A stretch of 64,000 bases of DNA from contig OX387184.1 of the NCBI GenBank assembly GCA_947561395.2, positions 13,434,205 to 13,498,204 on the forward strand, in the 5' to 3' direction. The notes beneath the pieces were generated by a model. It ran no database searches. It was not told the origin of the DNA and saw nothing but the letters and a program-made list of their open reading frames with translations. This document shows, piece after piece, positions 53,404-64,000 of this stretch (positions within the stretch are counted from its first letter, which is position 1; every line of letters begins with the position of its first letter). Origin of the DNA: Buxus sempervirens (taxonomy: Eukaryota > Streptophyta > Magnoliopsida > Buxales > Buxaceae). A program made the position numbers and the translations under genes.

Positions 53404-53479
53404 CAGACGCAAAGCCTCGGAGGAAAACAGAGATCCTGAGATGAGAAGCAACTCTTGAAGCCCACAATCTGGACGCCAT
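53404..53479 (-). CDS. GDCH2: Isolated first exon of glycine cleavage H protein (mitochondrial presequence)
   Basis: The minus strand encodes MASRLWASRVASHLRISVF then LRGFAS, ending in a splice donor G|GTAAAT in phase 1. This closely matches, from memory, the mitochondrial targeting exon of the H protein At2g35120. It is Arg-rich with no acidic residues, as expected of a presequence. No lipoyl-domain exon was found nearby on this strand. Spliced straight to the first visible DnaJ exon it gives a stop at once, because the phases do not match. Spliced to a weaker internal acceptor at 51406 it would stay in frame. Alternatives are a gene remnant or a captured presequence. Confidence 0.7.
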
Positions 53480-54028
53480 AGAATTCAAAACTCTGCTTCT
53501 TTCCACTCGTGTGAAGTGCCTTGAGAGTGCACGTTTTTTAGGTTTGGAATCTTATACGAAAAAAGCTTTTCCCTAGAAAGTACAAATAATGTTTGGCATC
53601 TTTTGCGACATATTCCTGTTACAAATAAACCCCACCAACCAATCATGGTTGGTAGAGATGGCAATGGTTCTATTTTGAAAATACTACAAACCTAAACCCT
53701 AACTGAACTAAAAGGGTTTGGTTCGGTTTGGTTCATATGTTTTAATCAATGTACCAAACTATCCCTAATTGGTGGTCTGACTTAAGCATTAAAACCAAGG
53801 GTGTCACCTGGGCTGGCAGTAAAGTTTTGTATTTATCATAATCAAGACCTAAGTTCCACTCCTGCTCTTGTCAAAAGGAAGTAATGCTTGACAGCCCCAT
53901 CTCTAGTTAAAGACACTGGTTATCGTTTGAGTTGCTGCCATTGCTTGAAGCCTGCAGTCCCTTTGATGCTGCCTTATGGAGGTAAGTGGATAGGCGCGTG
54001 TGTCATTATCGGCTATGTGTTGAGAAGG
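53480..54028. other. Upstream flank of H-protein exon, nothing else recognised
   Basis: This holds the presumed promoter of the minus-strand exon and a short GGTTTGGTTC repeat near 53720. It ends at the GAAGG duplication of the next LTR. Confidence 0.5.
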
Positions 54029-54648
54029 TGTTTACACCCTATACAGACCAACGAATAAAACAAGGCCACGTGGTACTGACACGGCCTACTTAGGCCACGG
54101 CATAAGCACACGTAGGATTTGTACAGCTAGACAGGCCACGTCAGCATACACATAGACCAAGAGCGCAGTTAAGGCCACGCAAGCCAATGCGACAAACCAC
54201 ATTCATAATTATCAGAAGATCGTGCCATCGGTCATTTGAAAGTAACCTATTTACGATCGTGGCCGAGCGGTTATCTTTTAGGAACGGAAGACTGTAGATG
54301 GCCAACCTCCATGAAGATCGTGCAAGAGTAGGACGTTGAGCAACCGTCAAGGATCGGCTATAAAAGGCATAACTTTGAAGAGCTGGAGGACATAATCCAT
54401 CCAACCGCAACCGGTTATAACATTATTTTGATCATCCGTGATCTTTATCCCCTCTCCTACGCTGTAGTCAGAAGGATAAACTAAGACTCCTCTCACTGCT
54501 TCCAATCGCAATGACACCTTAGACCCCTCTTTACTCCGATCAATGCTAGAATCCTACCACCGGAGAGTAAGTTGAGACCGCCCCTTACTCGCAGTTCTGT
54601 GTCTACAGAATCCTGAGTAGCCGGTCCCGAGACTCGCTCTGATCAAGC

Positions 54649-56949
54649 TGTAGACACCCCAAATTGCACTATCAAAATGATCAATAATCACTAAAAATCA
54701 TCATCTCCTTGAAAACCAGCACAGATTTTGAAGAAAATAAGTTTTTACCTGTATCCGGCTACTCAGGCCGGATACAAGTACTCCTCTGTGTATCCGGTGG
54801 AACATACCGGATACAAGTGAGCCTTAGTGTATCCGGTATCATATACCGGATACCTTAAGGCCCTTGTGTATCCGGTCTGATATACCGGATACATAAGTTT
54901 TGCTCAAAATTAGGGTTTTCCGAGAGCTTTTCACTTTTACCATCATATCCCTCATTAAATGAGGGGAAATCTCGGAAACAGCCTTAGGGTTAAGGTTGGT
55001 GGGTTCTAGACATTAAGTTGTGTCTACCAACAACCATAGCCTTTGCCTATAAATAGGAGACTCCTCCTTAAGCAAATGGCAATCAACTCTTGTTTTGAAT
55101 TCTCGCCAAGAAGAACTCCAAGAGAAGAAGAAAACCGCTGCGGGATCACTTCCAGAACCCAGGTAAGCCTCAAACTTTTCTTTTATTTTCTGTCTTTACA
55201 TTCCTAGATCTAGATCTATTCTTCTACCTTTCTGTAGAATAAGGCCTTCTTTGTGTGTGAAAACCCTTCCCCGACTCAAAGTATCTCGAGACTCCCCCTA
55301 GCCGTAAAACGTGGAGGCGGGATCTAGGAGAAACGAGACTGGGGATTGACCCTAGCATTAGAACCTATGTAGCATAAAGCCTTTTGATTGATTGTAAACC
55401 GTTTCATATTCAAAGTACCCTTGATTATCTTGAAGAACTGTGTTTAACGGGGAGAGAGAACAGAGGGAAACGATAATGGAACGGAACCCTAGGCTATTTT
55501 AGAACCTCATTTTGATGAATATGTATGCATGCTATGGATCTTGTTTGGTTTTTCACACTTGCACATACATAGTGCCATTTTGGCGAGATAGGCTCATATT
55601 TGGGGTTTATTGCATTTATTGTGATAAATCTCAAATAAATGGCCTCAATCAATTCTGGAATGTTTTCAAATGATTTTTCAAAGATTTGTGTTCATCTTGC
55701 ACGAATGGCACACACTTTATCACAATTTTGAGTTGGTTTTACTCAAAAAGGGCCTGACTGGACAGCACCTGTACCCTTACTTCAGACGCTCATAACTTCA
55801 TCGTCCGGATGAATTTTGGAGCGATTCTGGAACCATGGGAAAGGTGAGGCTGTCTAGTTTATGTCCACCAAATTTCATAAATTTCTATCAAACGGATTTT
55901 TGACACCTCTCTGTCGAAGTTGATTGGACAGTTCAGGTTCAAATGCAGAACTTGTCACTTCGACGGAGCGCCATGTGTTCGTTTTAAGTCCGATTCGAGT
56001 GATTTTTGTTTCTAGGCACTCCTTTATGAGTCTATTTTTAAATCCAGTTGGTTTCATAATTTTTTGACTCCATTTGAATTATTGGTAGCCGATTTACTCA
56101 GAACTGCTCAATGGCACTTTTCTGGATAAATCTGTGATCTTTGGGGCCTATTCGGGAGATCACCCAAGGCACATCCGAAGGGATTTTTGTATGAGGCTAG
56201 TTTCTTTCGAAAGATGGCCATACAGACTTCAATCACACCAAATTTCGTGGATTTTTATGAAGTGGATTTTTCTAGACAATTTTTCAAAGTTGCCCACTTA
56301 TCACTTTTTGATTATCCCCAACAGCAACTTTAAAGGAGCATAACTCCTAGGATTTTAATCGGAATGAAGTGAAATTTTGCATAAGACTCTTATTTACTGT
56401 AATCTTTCAAATGGATTTAGTTTGGTTCAATTTAAAATTGTATTTGAATGATTTCAAGACAAATGGCATTACTTTTCACCGAATTTTCCAGATTTGATTC
56501 AACTTGGTTTTTGAATAACTTGTGCTTTGATTTCCATCTTTTTGTGATATTCCAGAAATGATATTGACATAAGTAAAGCTCTAAAATCCATTTGGATCTT
56601 CATGTGAATATATCATACACTTGTTCCTTTTTCAAGGCTTTTTCATGATTTTTAGCAAGCTTTTTATTTTCTTTTAGCATGAACAAACACTTGGCAACCA
56701 CTTCGTGTGGGTGAATGGGGGTGCCTAACACCTTCCCCCGTTCATAATCTAATCCCCTTACCCATCTCTGAATTTGATTTTCAAGTAGGGTTATTTTTAC
56801 CCTAGAATTGGCATTTTTGCACTTTTTGCTTTTTTTGAACTCTTTGGTGTGCATTCTCACCCCAAAATTCTGAATGGTGGCGACTCTCCCAAACTTCAAG
56901 ATGAGCCCCGTGTGTTGACGGTGGGTGATTTTTTTTCCCGTGTCTCACA
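54649..56949 (+). repeat. Nested solo LTR, 2,301 bp
   Basis: It runs from TGTAGACACC to GTCTCACA with a perfect duplication CAAGC (54644-54648, 56950-56954). It is a relative of the 24094-26901 LTR in the opposite orientation. It contains a 39-bp palindrome array (54751-54892), a TATA box (55048-55055) and a PBS-like TGGCGACTC at 56878-56886. Confidence 0.9.
54751..55055 (+). promoter_or_regulatory. LTR promoter: 39-bp palindrome array and TATA box
   Basis: Units of the GTATCCGG-N9-CCGGATAC type start at 54751, 54790, 54829 and 54868, exactly 39 bp apart. The cores are CTACTCAGG, TGGAACATA, TATCATATA and TCTGATATA. The third is a perfect 11-bp-arm palindrome, with arms that differ from the perfect units at 3643 and 3721. 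The TATA box TATAAATA is at 55048-55055, 155 bp downstream. Confidence 0.78.
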
Positions 56950-57451
56950 CAAGCCAGGTGACTTGTGTATTTTCAGTTAAACAGCAATCCAAGGTGAACC
57001 CCCTGAATTGGCTTTGCTAGCAGCCGCCCCCTTCCTCCTGCGCTTATACTCGATTACGGCTATAAGACCAAGACGGGCCGGTCCTGCAAGCCTTATCAGT
57101 TTTCTTTTTACTTTTTGTTTCCTTTTTGGGGATTATCTGTTGTCACTTTCGGCCGTCGGCCGATTTTATAATAAAAGAGTTTTGTGCCATTAGTTGCTTT
57201 CGCTTTCAAATACTTAAAAGAACCCAAACGAAAACCGAACCCCTAGTCTTCAAATAATCGCCTGACCGGTCTTATTATAGGTGACTTGCAGTACAACTGA
57301 ACCGACCCCCGGTTTAGATTCGGAACAGGTACCCGGGGTTAGGACCCGACCCGAAATCATTTGTATCAAACGTTATTGGCACGCCTGCGCAAAGACACGT
57401 CAGCAATATCGCCACGTGTCCACATCGGCCCAATTTCAGAGGAACAGAAGG

Positions 57452-58857
57452 CAAGTGCCTTCACCTTATGTAACAAAAAGAAATGAAATTATTTTTTACC
57501 TTAAAACCAGAATGAATCTGTTTATGTAAAAACGAACCTAAACCAATTATTAACGACCCAAAACAGCAACATTGGTTCATTTTAGTTTATTGGTTAACCG
57601 AACCGTTGTCATCCTTGGTGAGTGCTGACTCAACTTGCTATTAAATTTGCTTTAAAAAAATTTGCTATTAAGTCTTGCAAAACTGAAGTAACATGAATTT
57701 CATACATGGTTCATGATTTAGATGAATTGGCAAGGGTATGCTAGGAAGCAATAGTGATATTAAATTTATGACGCCAGGTGGGTGCTGAGTGATGACTAAA
57801 ATTGCCATTAAATTTGCCTTAAGAAACAAAACCAAAATCTTGATATTAAATTTATGACGCCAGGTTGATTGGTATTGTGCACCAGTTTTGGAAAATTGGT
57901 GTAATATGGATTTCATACATGGTTCATGATTTAAATGAATTGGCAAGAGGGATGTTCGGAACCAAAGGTGACCCACTAAAGGGACATTTTGTTATTGGGT
58001 TTTATCATATTTGTAAATTTGTCAAGATGGAAGTGATAGGTATTGCCTCATAGAATTTTCTAATTTGAAAAAAAAAACCCCCACTTTAGCCCCATTAAAG
58101 CCAAAAAGCATATCCAATCTTGTGTCTTTTAGCCACCCAGATCAAGTTGAAATTAATCTCTTTAAACTTGTCTTGACAGATTGAGATCTCACTGTACTGT
58201 ATCCCTTCATAGAAACTAAGTTCAAGACAATCCGGTGATGGAAATACCTGATCCAACCAATTACTCTTCTCAATCCCTTCAATAAAAAGGTAGATTGGAG
58301 TGGGGTCCATCATGAACCATTCTTAATTACATAATGCTTATTCACTGTATGATAGATACAATTTAACTGCTATTCAAATTAATCAGTTGGAAAGACCTGT
58401 GTTAGCTGCCTCTGTGGTCAGCTTATTACTCTCAGCACTTGATATCAACTGTATAACCAAGAGGGTTGCTCTTAAAACAAAGAAGATCACATCACCTGGA
58501 AACCATTTTCAGTTTTGGCCAATCATGACAGATGGCAAAATATATAGATGGTTCAGATAGGTGAACTTGATTCAATTTGTACAGCATTCAAAACATTATG
58601 AAGATCCAAGGAACTGGAAAACAACAGGCAAATTTACATTTAGTTAAAGCCCATAGGGTGCAGCTTGCAGGTATCTGTTCTTGTATAGCTTGATCATCCA
58701 TTCAGGCAGTGAATGGTAAACCAGATTCTTTTATTGATTATACATTTAGTGTGAATTCCTAGTTACTATATTTTGATTTAATTTAAATATTAATGACGTA
58801 CCAGGAAGCATAATATAGCAGGAGTAAGTTATTCTGTTCAGCTTGGCAATGCAACCC
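57452..58857. other. Intergenic DNA with partial direct repeats
   Basis: The phrase TTTCATACATGGTTCATGAT recurs 215 bp apart (about 57699 and 57914), and ATTAAATTTATGACGCCAGG recurs 84 bp apart (about 57761 and 57845). No gene was recognised. The right end is the 3' flank of the PPR gene. Confidence 0.6.
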
Positions 58858-61279
58858 TTATATATCCTTGTGTATTGTTCTTATAACAGTTGTAACCTGC
58901 TCAATCTGCTCCTCACTTGAACATGCTGAGTGGAGGACTTTGGCTGTTCCTCCATCTGGGCAACAACCAGCATCGATCATTTCTTCAAAGATTTCAATGC
59001 ATCTTGTGTACTGTTTCTTTCTAGAGTAGGCTCCAAGCTTAGAAGTCCATGTGATCACATCGGGTTCTAAATTTTTGGAGGGGGAGTGAGTTGAAGAGCT
59101 CTTCCATTCTGTCACAAAATCCTGCCCTGCCGTAGATATTGATCAAGATATTACACGTGCTTATATCTGCCGCATATGGGCCGTTTTCCATTGCACTTAA
59201 AACTTCTTCCATTTTTTCAAAGTAACCCAATCGGCCATACATATTGAGCATACTGTTCAGGACAAAGGTGTCTGGTTTGAGCCCAGATTTGTGCATTGGA
59301 TTCACAATTTCCTCGCATTTTGCAATGTTCCCATTTTTTGAGTAGGCAGATAAAAGTAACATGTGGGATTTCATTGTTGGAGTCATCCCCTGTCGTTTTA
59401 GCTCTTCAAAAACTTCTTGTGCATCTAAACAAAGGATCCAACAAGATAAAAGAAAATGTGAGCTAATGAAGATGAAGAATATATTTGAAATTGATTTTAT
59501 TGTCAATGTACCAGACATTTACAATGAGCAAGCTCATAAGGGGATGAGCAAACTTGGTTATTCAACAGTAACTTTCATAAACCAGTTCAATTGCAGGGCT
59601 GTAAACCACTTGAGCCTCTTAAACATTCCTGTTCATTATAAGAATACTACAAAATTATTTTTATTTAACAAAAATAAAACCTTCCATCTCAACTGGTCAG
59701 TGATAATTGATTCAGTGCTTGTGTTCTTCTCAAACAGATTAATCCACTGGATAGGTGCACTCTGGTGTGATTATACATGCTTTTGCACTTATTATTCAAT
59801 AAAGCTTGCAGCTTTAGAATAAAATAATTTGGCTACATGATTTGCTAATGAAAATTTCCACAACAATCAAAAGGAACATACTATAAAAACTTTACCAATT
59901 TTTTCCTTCTATTCCCTCTAGAAATAGAAGGAATAAATGGTTACACAAACAGTTTTGCATTCAGAATTGTAATGACATTCGAAGGATACACAGTAAAGAT
60001 TTGGCTACAAATATAGAACCTTACCCTCGTGAAGACCAGCTCTCCCATATGCATCTACCATAATCTTATACGAAGCTCTATCTGGTCACAGCCCATGTGT
60101 TGCATGAGACAGAAAATTTCCGCACCGTAGGGAAAACCTGCACGACTTAAGGATGAAAAAAATTTTCGAGCACTTTTAGCCAAAGTATCCAGATTGATTA
60201 TTAATAATATGTAGCATGACAAGACGAACCGCATTAGATATTTACCTGCAAGCTTCCATGAGGGCATTATCGGCATACACATCAGGCTCATACCCGGCCT
60301 CTTGCAACTCCTCAAATATTTCTTCTGCTTTCTCGCAAAGTCCTTCCCTTGCAAATGCATTGACCATAGCAGTGTATGTGCAGATATTAGGTTTACATTT
60401 TTGACTTCTCAGTTCATGAAACAATTTCAAGGCCATATAAGACTTATTTGCCTGCAATTATAGATATTTCACACAGACATTAGGCTTCAAATATGGAGGA
60501 AACAAGAATTCTGATAGAAAATAGTTTACCTTTCCATATAAGTTGATCAACATAGTGTAAGTGTCAGTAGATGGCTGGCACCCATCTCTCTTCATCCTCT
60601 GAAAGATCTCCAGTGCCTTTTGCGTGTTTCTTCCCTTCATTAACCCATCAATGTAAGCATTGTATACAACCTCACCTGAGAAAGATTGAGGCTCCTTCAA
60701 CATAAATTTATGAATTACAAAACCTATAGGAAGTTATCCTACTTTGGGCAACTAACAAGTCAAGTAACTCGAGACGTATAGATATGATGGAATAACATAA
60801 AGATCCATAGAGCAGGGGCATAGGACAAGGTATAGAAACAGAAGAAAAATATGAATACTTATTATCCCATCAAAACCCAATTAGTGTTTCCCATAATTAG
60901 ACTCCGTCTCATCATTATCTTTTATAATATTCCTACTCAAAAAGTGCTTTTGTAGAAGCATATCCCAGAATGGATAGATGAGTGTATTGAGCTAAAATTA
61001 AGATAATAAATGAAAGCAAAAAAACATACTTTGACGAATTCTCTGTTTCCGCATCTCAGCAAAGATTGCCTCAGCTTTGTCGAGAAAATTGGCTACACAA
61101 TAGGCCCATATAAGAAGAGCATAAGTAACTTCAGTAGGAACACATCGTGCTTCCAGAAGCTCCAAGTAAATTGATTCTGCCTTCTGATATTGGGATTTCT
61201 GCCCATAAGCATCTATGAGTAAATTGTAACAGATGATGTCAGGCTTGAAGGGGCTCCAGTACAATATCCACTCGCATAC
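58858..61279 (-). CDS. PPR protein resembling At2g35130, 5' part missing, two single-base frame breaks
   Basis: Five exons are seen: 61030-61279, 60530-60675, 60246-60451, 60025-60145 and 58858-59424, with GT-AG introns. Tandem 35-residue pentatricopeptide motifs run through them, for example PDIICYNLLIDAYGQKSQYQKAES, PNICTYTAMVNAFAREGLCEKAEEIFEEL and PDTFVLNSMLNMYGRLGYFEKMEEVL. PPR proteins bind organellar RNA. The order and wording match At2g35130 as I recall it. One base is missing in GC(E)PDRASY near 60085, and exon phases confirm that loss. One extra C stands in a C run near 59085 (NSLPSKNLEPDV). Either the gene is decaying or the consensus has indel errors. The exon before VCEWILY is not found. 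Confidence 0.85.
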
Positions 61280-61839
61280 CTGGTCTGATCTTGAACATGT
61301 TATACTCAAAAATTTACATAAGGAGAATGAAGTTTCATGTTGAATGATATACATGATAGAAGACAAGAATTTGATATAAGTAATCAAAAAATAGTTAACA
61401 TACATAAAGTAATGTCAATGACAGGGTAAAACATTTGTTCAACAAAAATGCAATGACATAACCACAGAAGCTCCTGGTACTGAATCAGTATATTTAGATT
61501 GATAGTAAGGTAGAAAGGAGCAGAAAATACCAGATCTTTTAGCTTCACTTCAAGCAAAATTTTCCTGGATGGTGCCATTTGGTTACGTATGACCAGGAAA
61601 AAATCTGTGTTACTTATCAGATAAGCAGCATTTACAGTCCCCCAGTGGCATAGTCTTCCAAATTTACACATTCATAAAGACCAGTCCAAATTGCTGTTAG
61701 GGGATTCAATAAGCTGGAAACTGGCATCCTTTCTTTTTGATGATTCTAGCAATTTATTTTGTTTAAATGATTCGTGACACACCTCTGGGCTGTGTAAAGA
61801 ATGAGATGGAAGAGCTTAAAAATATAGCTTGGTTATAGT

Positions 61840-61995
61840 TTATCCACTTACACCTCCGGCAGATGGATCGTCAAATGGCAAGTCCATCTCCCTCCCATTG
61901 GAAACATGTCTATGGCACCCTTTTGGCAAGTTATCACTGATTATGACCTCACACTTTGCTTCAACATTCAAGATAGCAATCAATGAAGTACTCAT
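61840..61995 (-). CDS. Possible first exon of the PPR gene
   Basis: A minus-strand frame MSTSLIAILNVEAKCEVII then SDNLPKGCHRHVSNGREMDL continues to FDDPSAGG, with a good donor-like GTGTAAGT at its end. It lies 560 bp upstream of the first certain PPR exon and reads in the same direction. I do not recognise the sequence securely. It could instead be a small unrelated gene or chance. Confidence 0.35.
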   Translation of the reverse strand: MSTSLIAILNVEAKCEVIISDNLPKGCHRHVSNGREMDLPFDDPSAGGVSG

Positions 61996-62159
61996 CTCAA
62001 TTAGAAAAATAATATGAGGTGCACCCCCGATTTAATAGGTCCAAGCTTTTACAGCTCAAACACACAACCCCAACCCCAGCATGCTATCCGACAAGTCATC
62101 AAAAAGAACTGCTTGAATTATTTGCTTCAATTTCAGAAAAAGCATCAAAAAGACGGAGC

Positions 62160-62510
62160 GGCACTTGATATATAAAATATATCAGCACTTATTATACCAT
62201 AGATGTTGGTTAAAGCCATCTTTTTCTATAAAATATTGCGTATATCCGCGAATCAATATTATATATATCAAGTGCTTTTATTATTCGCGGTTGTATACTT
62301 ATTATATACTTATTTCTATAATAAGTGCTGATATTATACCACAACATCATTTCGTGCATCTTTTTCTATAAGTGCTTTTCTTATTCGCGTTTGTAATCTT
62401 TTAATCAAAAGATGTTGCTTATACCATAATAAGCCATCTTATTATTATATTTTATTATATATTGATATTATTTGTTATTCGACCAAAAGATGTTGGTCGG
62501 TGTGCATCTT
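62160..62510. repeat. Patchwork of repeated short words and inverted pieces
   Basis: Words such as AAGTGCT, TTATTCGCG, AGATGTTG, CATCTTTTTCTATA and ATAATAAGTGCTGATAT recur in both orientations in shuffled order. ATATCAGCACTTATTATACCA near 62178 pairs in reverse with ATAATAAGTGCTGATATTAT near 62317. No transposon ends or coding frame seen. Confidence 0.6.
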
Positions 62511-64000
62511 TTCCGACCTCAAATTCCCCTGTTGTCCCCTCCGAATCACTACTTTTAGCTATTTTTTGCTATTTCTTGTAATATTTCGTTTGTCAATTAG
62601 GAAGTGATTTTAAACCCGATTTGGGCCAGATTTTTTGCAGATTGCTTATTTTATTCTGTATTTCATTTAGGCTTGATTTTTGGGATTTTGCCGTTTTTAG
62701 TAACTTTCCAATACAGACGATTTTTTGGCTATAAAGTCCGGCTTGTGGACTGATTTTAGGGATAACTTGATTAATAATATTCAGTTGAATCTCAGAGACG
62801 TATTCTCTGTGTTTTTGGGCAACTTTCTTATGTTCTTCCTTGTGAATCATCTACTAGAACAAATCTGCAGAATAATCGCTATTCTGTCCGACATCAGGTT
62901 CACATCTACCTTAATAGCATTTTTGGTACTCATGGTTAAATAAAGCTTTTCTACTTTTAAATATCAATAATGAGGGGCCAAATATGTCAATTAACATTTT
63001 CTTAATTATGATTTTAAGGGTCAAAACTCTAAAAGAGGGCAATTGTTACCCATTAAATACTTAATTTTTGTTACAAAAAATAATTATGTACAATTAGCCC
63101 ATAGCAGGCCTGTCAGTTTCAAGAATTGATCCTATTTTCAGCATCTTTATTTGAAATTTTGCCTAATTTTATAATTAAGTATTAAATAGATTAGCCCTTT
63201 TCCCCTACCTTTTTTTTTTAATCAATGAATAACAGAGATTCATTAAGATTAGAAGAAAAACTGTACAGGGTTTAACTTGTATAAGGATTAAACTTCACTC
63301 ACCGAGCTAGTAGTAGCATCATTTATGAAACAAAGACCATGTTAATACAGCTAGTAGCACCAATCATTTGAACCCTGACATCAGTTTTAACATTACTCAT
63401 TTTAAGCTTAAGCTTCAAAAACTGTTTTTCAGGTAAGAGAAGCTATCTTATAAGAAGAGTCAAGATTGATTACAGTACTAACTCCTTTATATTTGTTTCT
63501 TTGTTGCTTGGATCATTCAAATTCAATAAAGCCCAATGTTTTCTGAACCAAGAAAACCTAATCAATGTCTTTCCAAGCTCCCATCAAAGAGTACACCTTT
63601 ATGCAACCTATCATAACAACTTATATATAAATCTGCTTACTGATAATTAGGAAGTAATAGAAAAAATGCTGCACTAGTTTCTAACAACATGGGGACCATG
63701 CATAATTCAAGTTTTCACATCTAAGAGATTGCAACCAAAACTATACGTTTTTTAATTAATGAGAGTATCGATTCATATGCAACAAGCTAGAAACAGAAAG
63801 GTGCTCCTCACTCTACATAGAAGCCAATAGAAAACACAGATGAGAATACACATGTAGGGAAAAAAATTCAGAGAGTAAGAGATAAAAATAATATGACATA
63901 AATGTTCCCCCTGAAGAAATTAATCTTGATAAAAGCCATGAAATTTATAAAAGAAAAAGTATATATATCAAAATATTACTTACACTAATATGAAGCTATC
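62511..64000. other. AT-rich intergenic DNA, nothing recognised
   Basis: Short frames on both strands at 62590-62950 show no family signature. No RNA gene or clear repeat boundary seen. Confidence 0.5.

Larger units (their letters stand above)
54029..57446 (+). repeat. Solo LTR of outer-element family, interrupted by another LTR
   Basis: It begins TGTTTACACCCTATACAG and ends CAGAGGAACA, with a perfect duplication GAAGG (54024-54028, 57447-57451). It aligns with 21812-22934 and 23308-27231. The invader occupies 54649-56949, leaving about 1.11 kb. It lies between the H-protein exon and the PPR gene. Confidence 0.9.

Noticed and set aside
51495-53479. H-protein exon as the plain first exon of DnaJ by direct splicing
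   Set aside because: Exon phases do not match at the obvious acceptor and the join gives an immediate stop. Kept only as a speculative alternative-acceptor idea.

Overview
This is nuclear DNA of a flowering plant, almost certainly a eudicot. The evidence is spliced GT-AG host genes of plant-only families (UGT85 glycosyltransferase, PRISE/VEP1 reductase, chloroplast-type DnaJ, a PPR protein), an intron-containing elongator tRNA-Met, and heavy nesting of Ty3/gypsy (Tat-lineage) LTR retrotransposons, hAT MITEs, a PIF/Harbinger element and a LINE fragment. I cannot fix the family or genus. I found no coherent new multi-gene system. The most unusual structure is a set of periodic palindrome arrays beside the promoters of several retrotransposon LTRs.

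Positions 1-22934 are one old Tat-lineage Ty3/gypsy element on the minus strand. Its 3' part lies left of the window and its 5' LTR is 21812-22934. Two later insertions split it. The first is a 4,011-bp solo LTR (461-4471, duplication AGAGT). The second is a whole-looking, very young non-autonomous element (9242-21291) with two 2,455-bp LTRs, an uninterrupted gag and no pol (TR-GAG type). Positions 23308-27231 are a solo LTR of the same family as the outer element's LTR (duplication GTTGT), itself hit by another LTR (24094-26901). Positions 54029-57446 are a second solo LTR of that family (duplication GAAGG), also hit by the same invading family (54649-56949, duplication CAAGC). The invading LTRs, the 4-kb solo LTR and the TR-GAG LTRs share arrays of imperfect palindromes next to a TATA box, spaced exactly 39 bp (28 bp in the TR-GAG), and a PBS-like word inside U5.

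Positions 27237-38707 hold a hAT-like MITE, a roughly 1.1-kb inverted duplication of the 5' half of a PRISE/VEP1 (5-beta-reductase/iridoid-synthase family) pseudogene, an apparently intact UGT85-type glucosyltransferase divergent from that pseudogene, and a degraded LINE tail. Positions 38708-44719 are a 6.0-kb PIF/Harbinger transposon with both a DDE transposase and a Myb/SANT-like gene, each damaged.

Positions 45425-61995 are a host block: tRNA-Met, a plastid-type DnaJ gene on the minus strand, one isolated presequence exon of glycine-cleavage H protein, and a PPR gene resembling At2g35130. In Arabidopsis, from memory, the H-protein gene At2g35120 is next to At2g35130, so this looks like a conserved neighbourhood opened up by LTR insertion. 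DnaJ and PPR carry single-base indels; two of these three, like one in the PRISE pseudogene, lie in short homopolymer runs, so they may be consensus errors. Positions 62160-62510 are a patchwork of short repeated words, and the rest is AT-rich DNA with nothing recognised.
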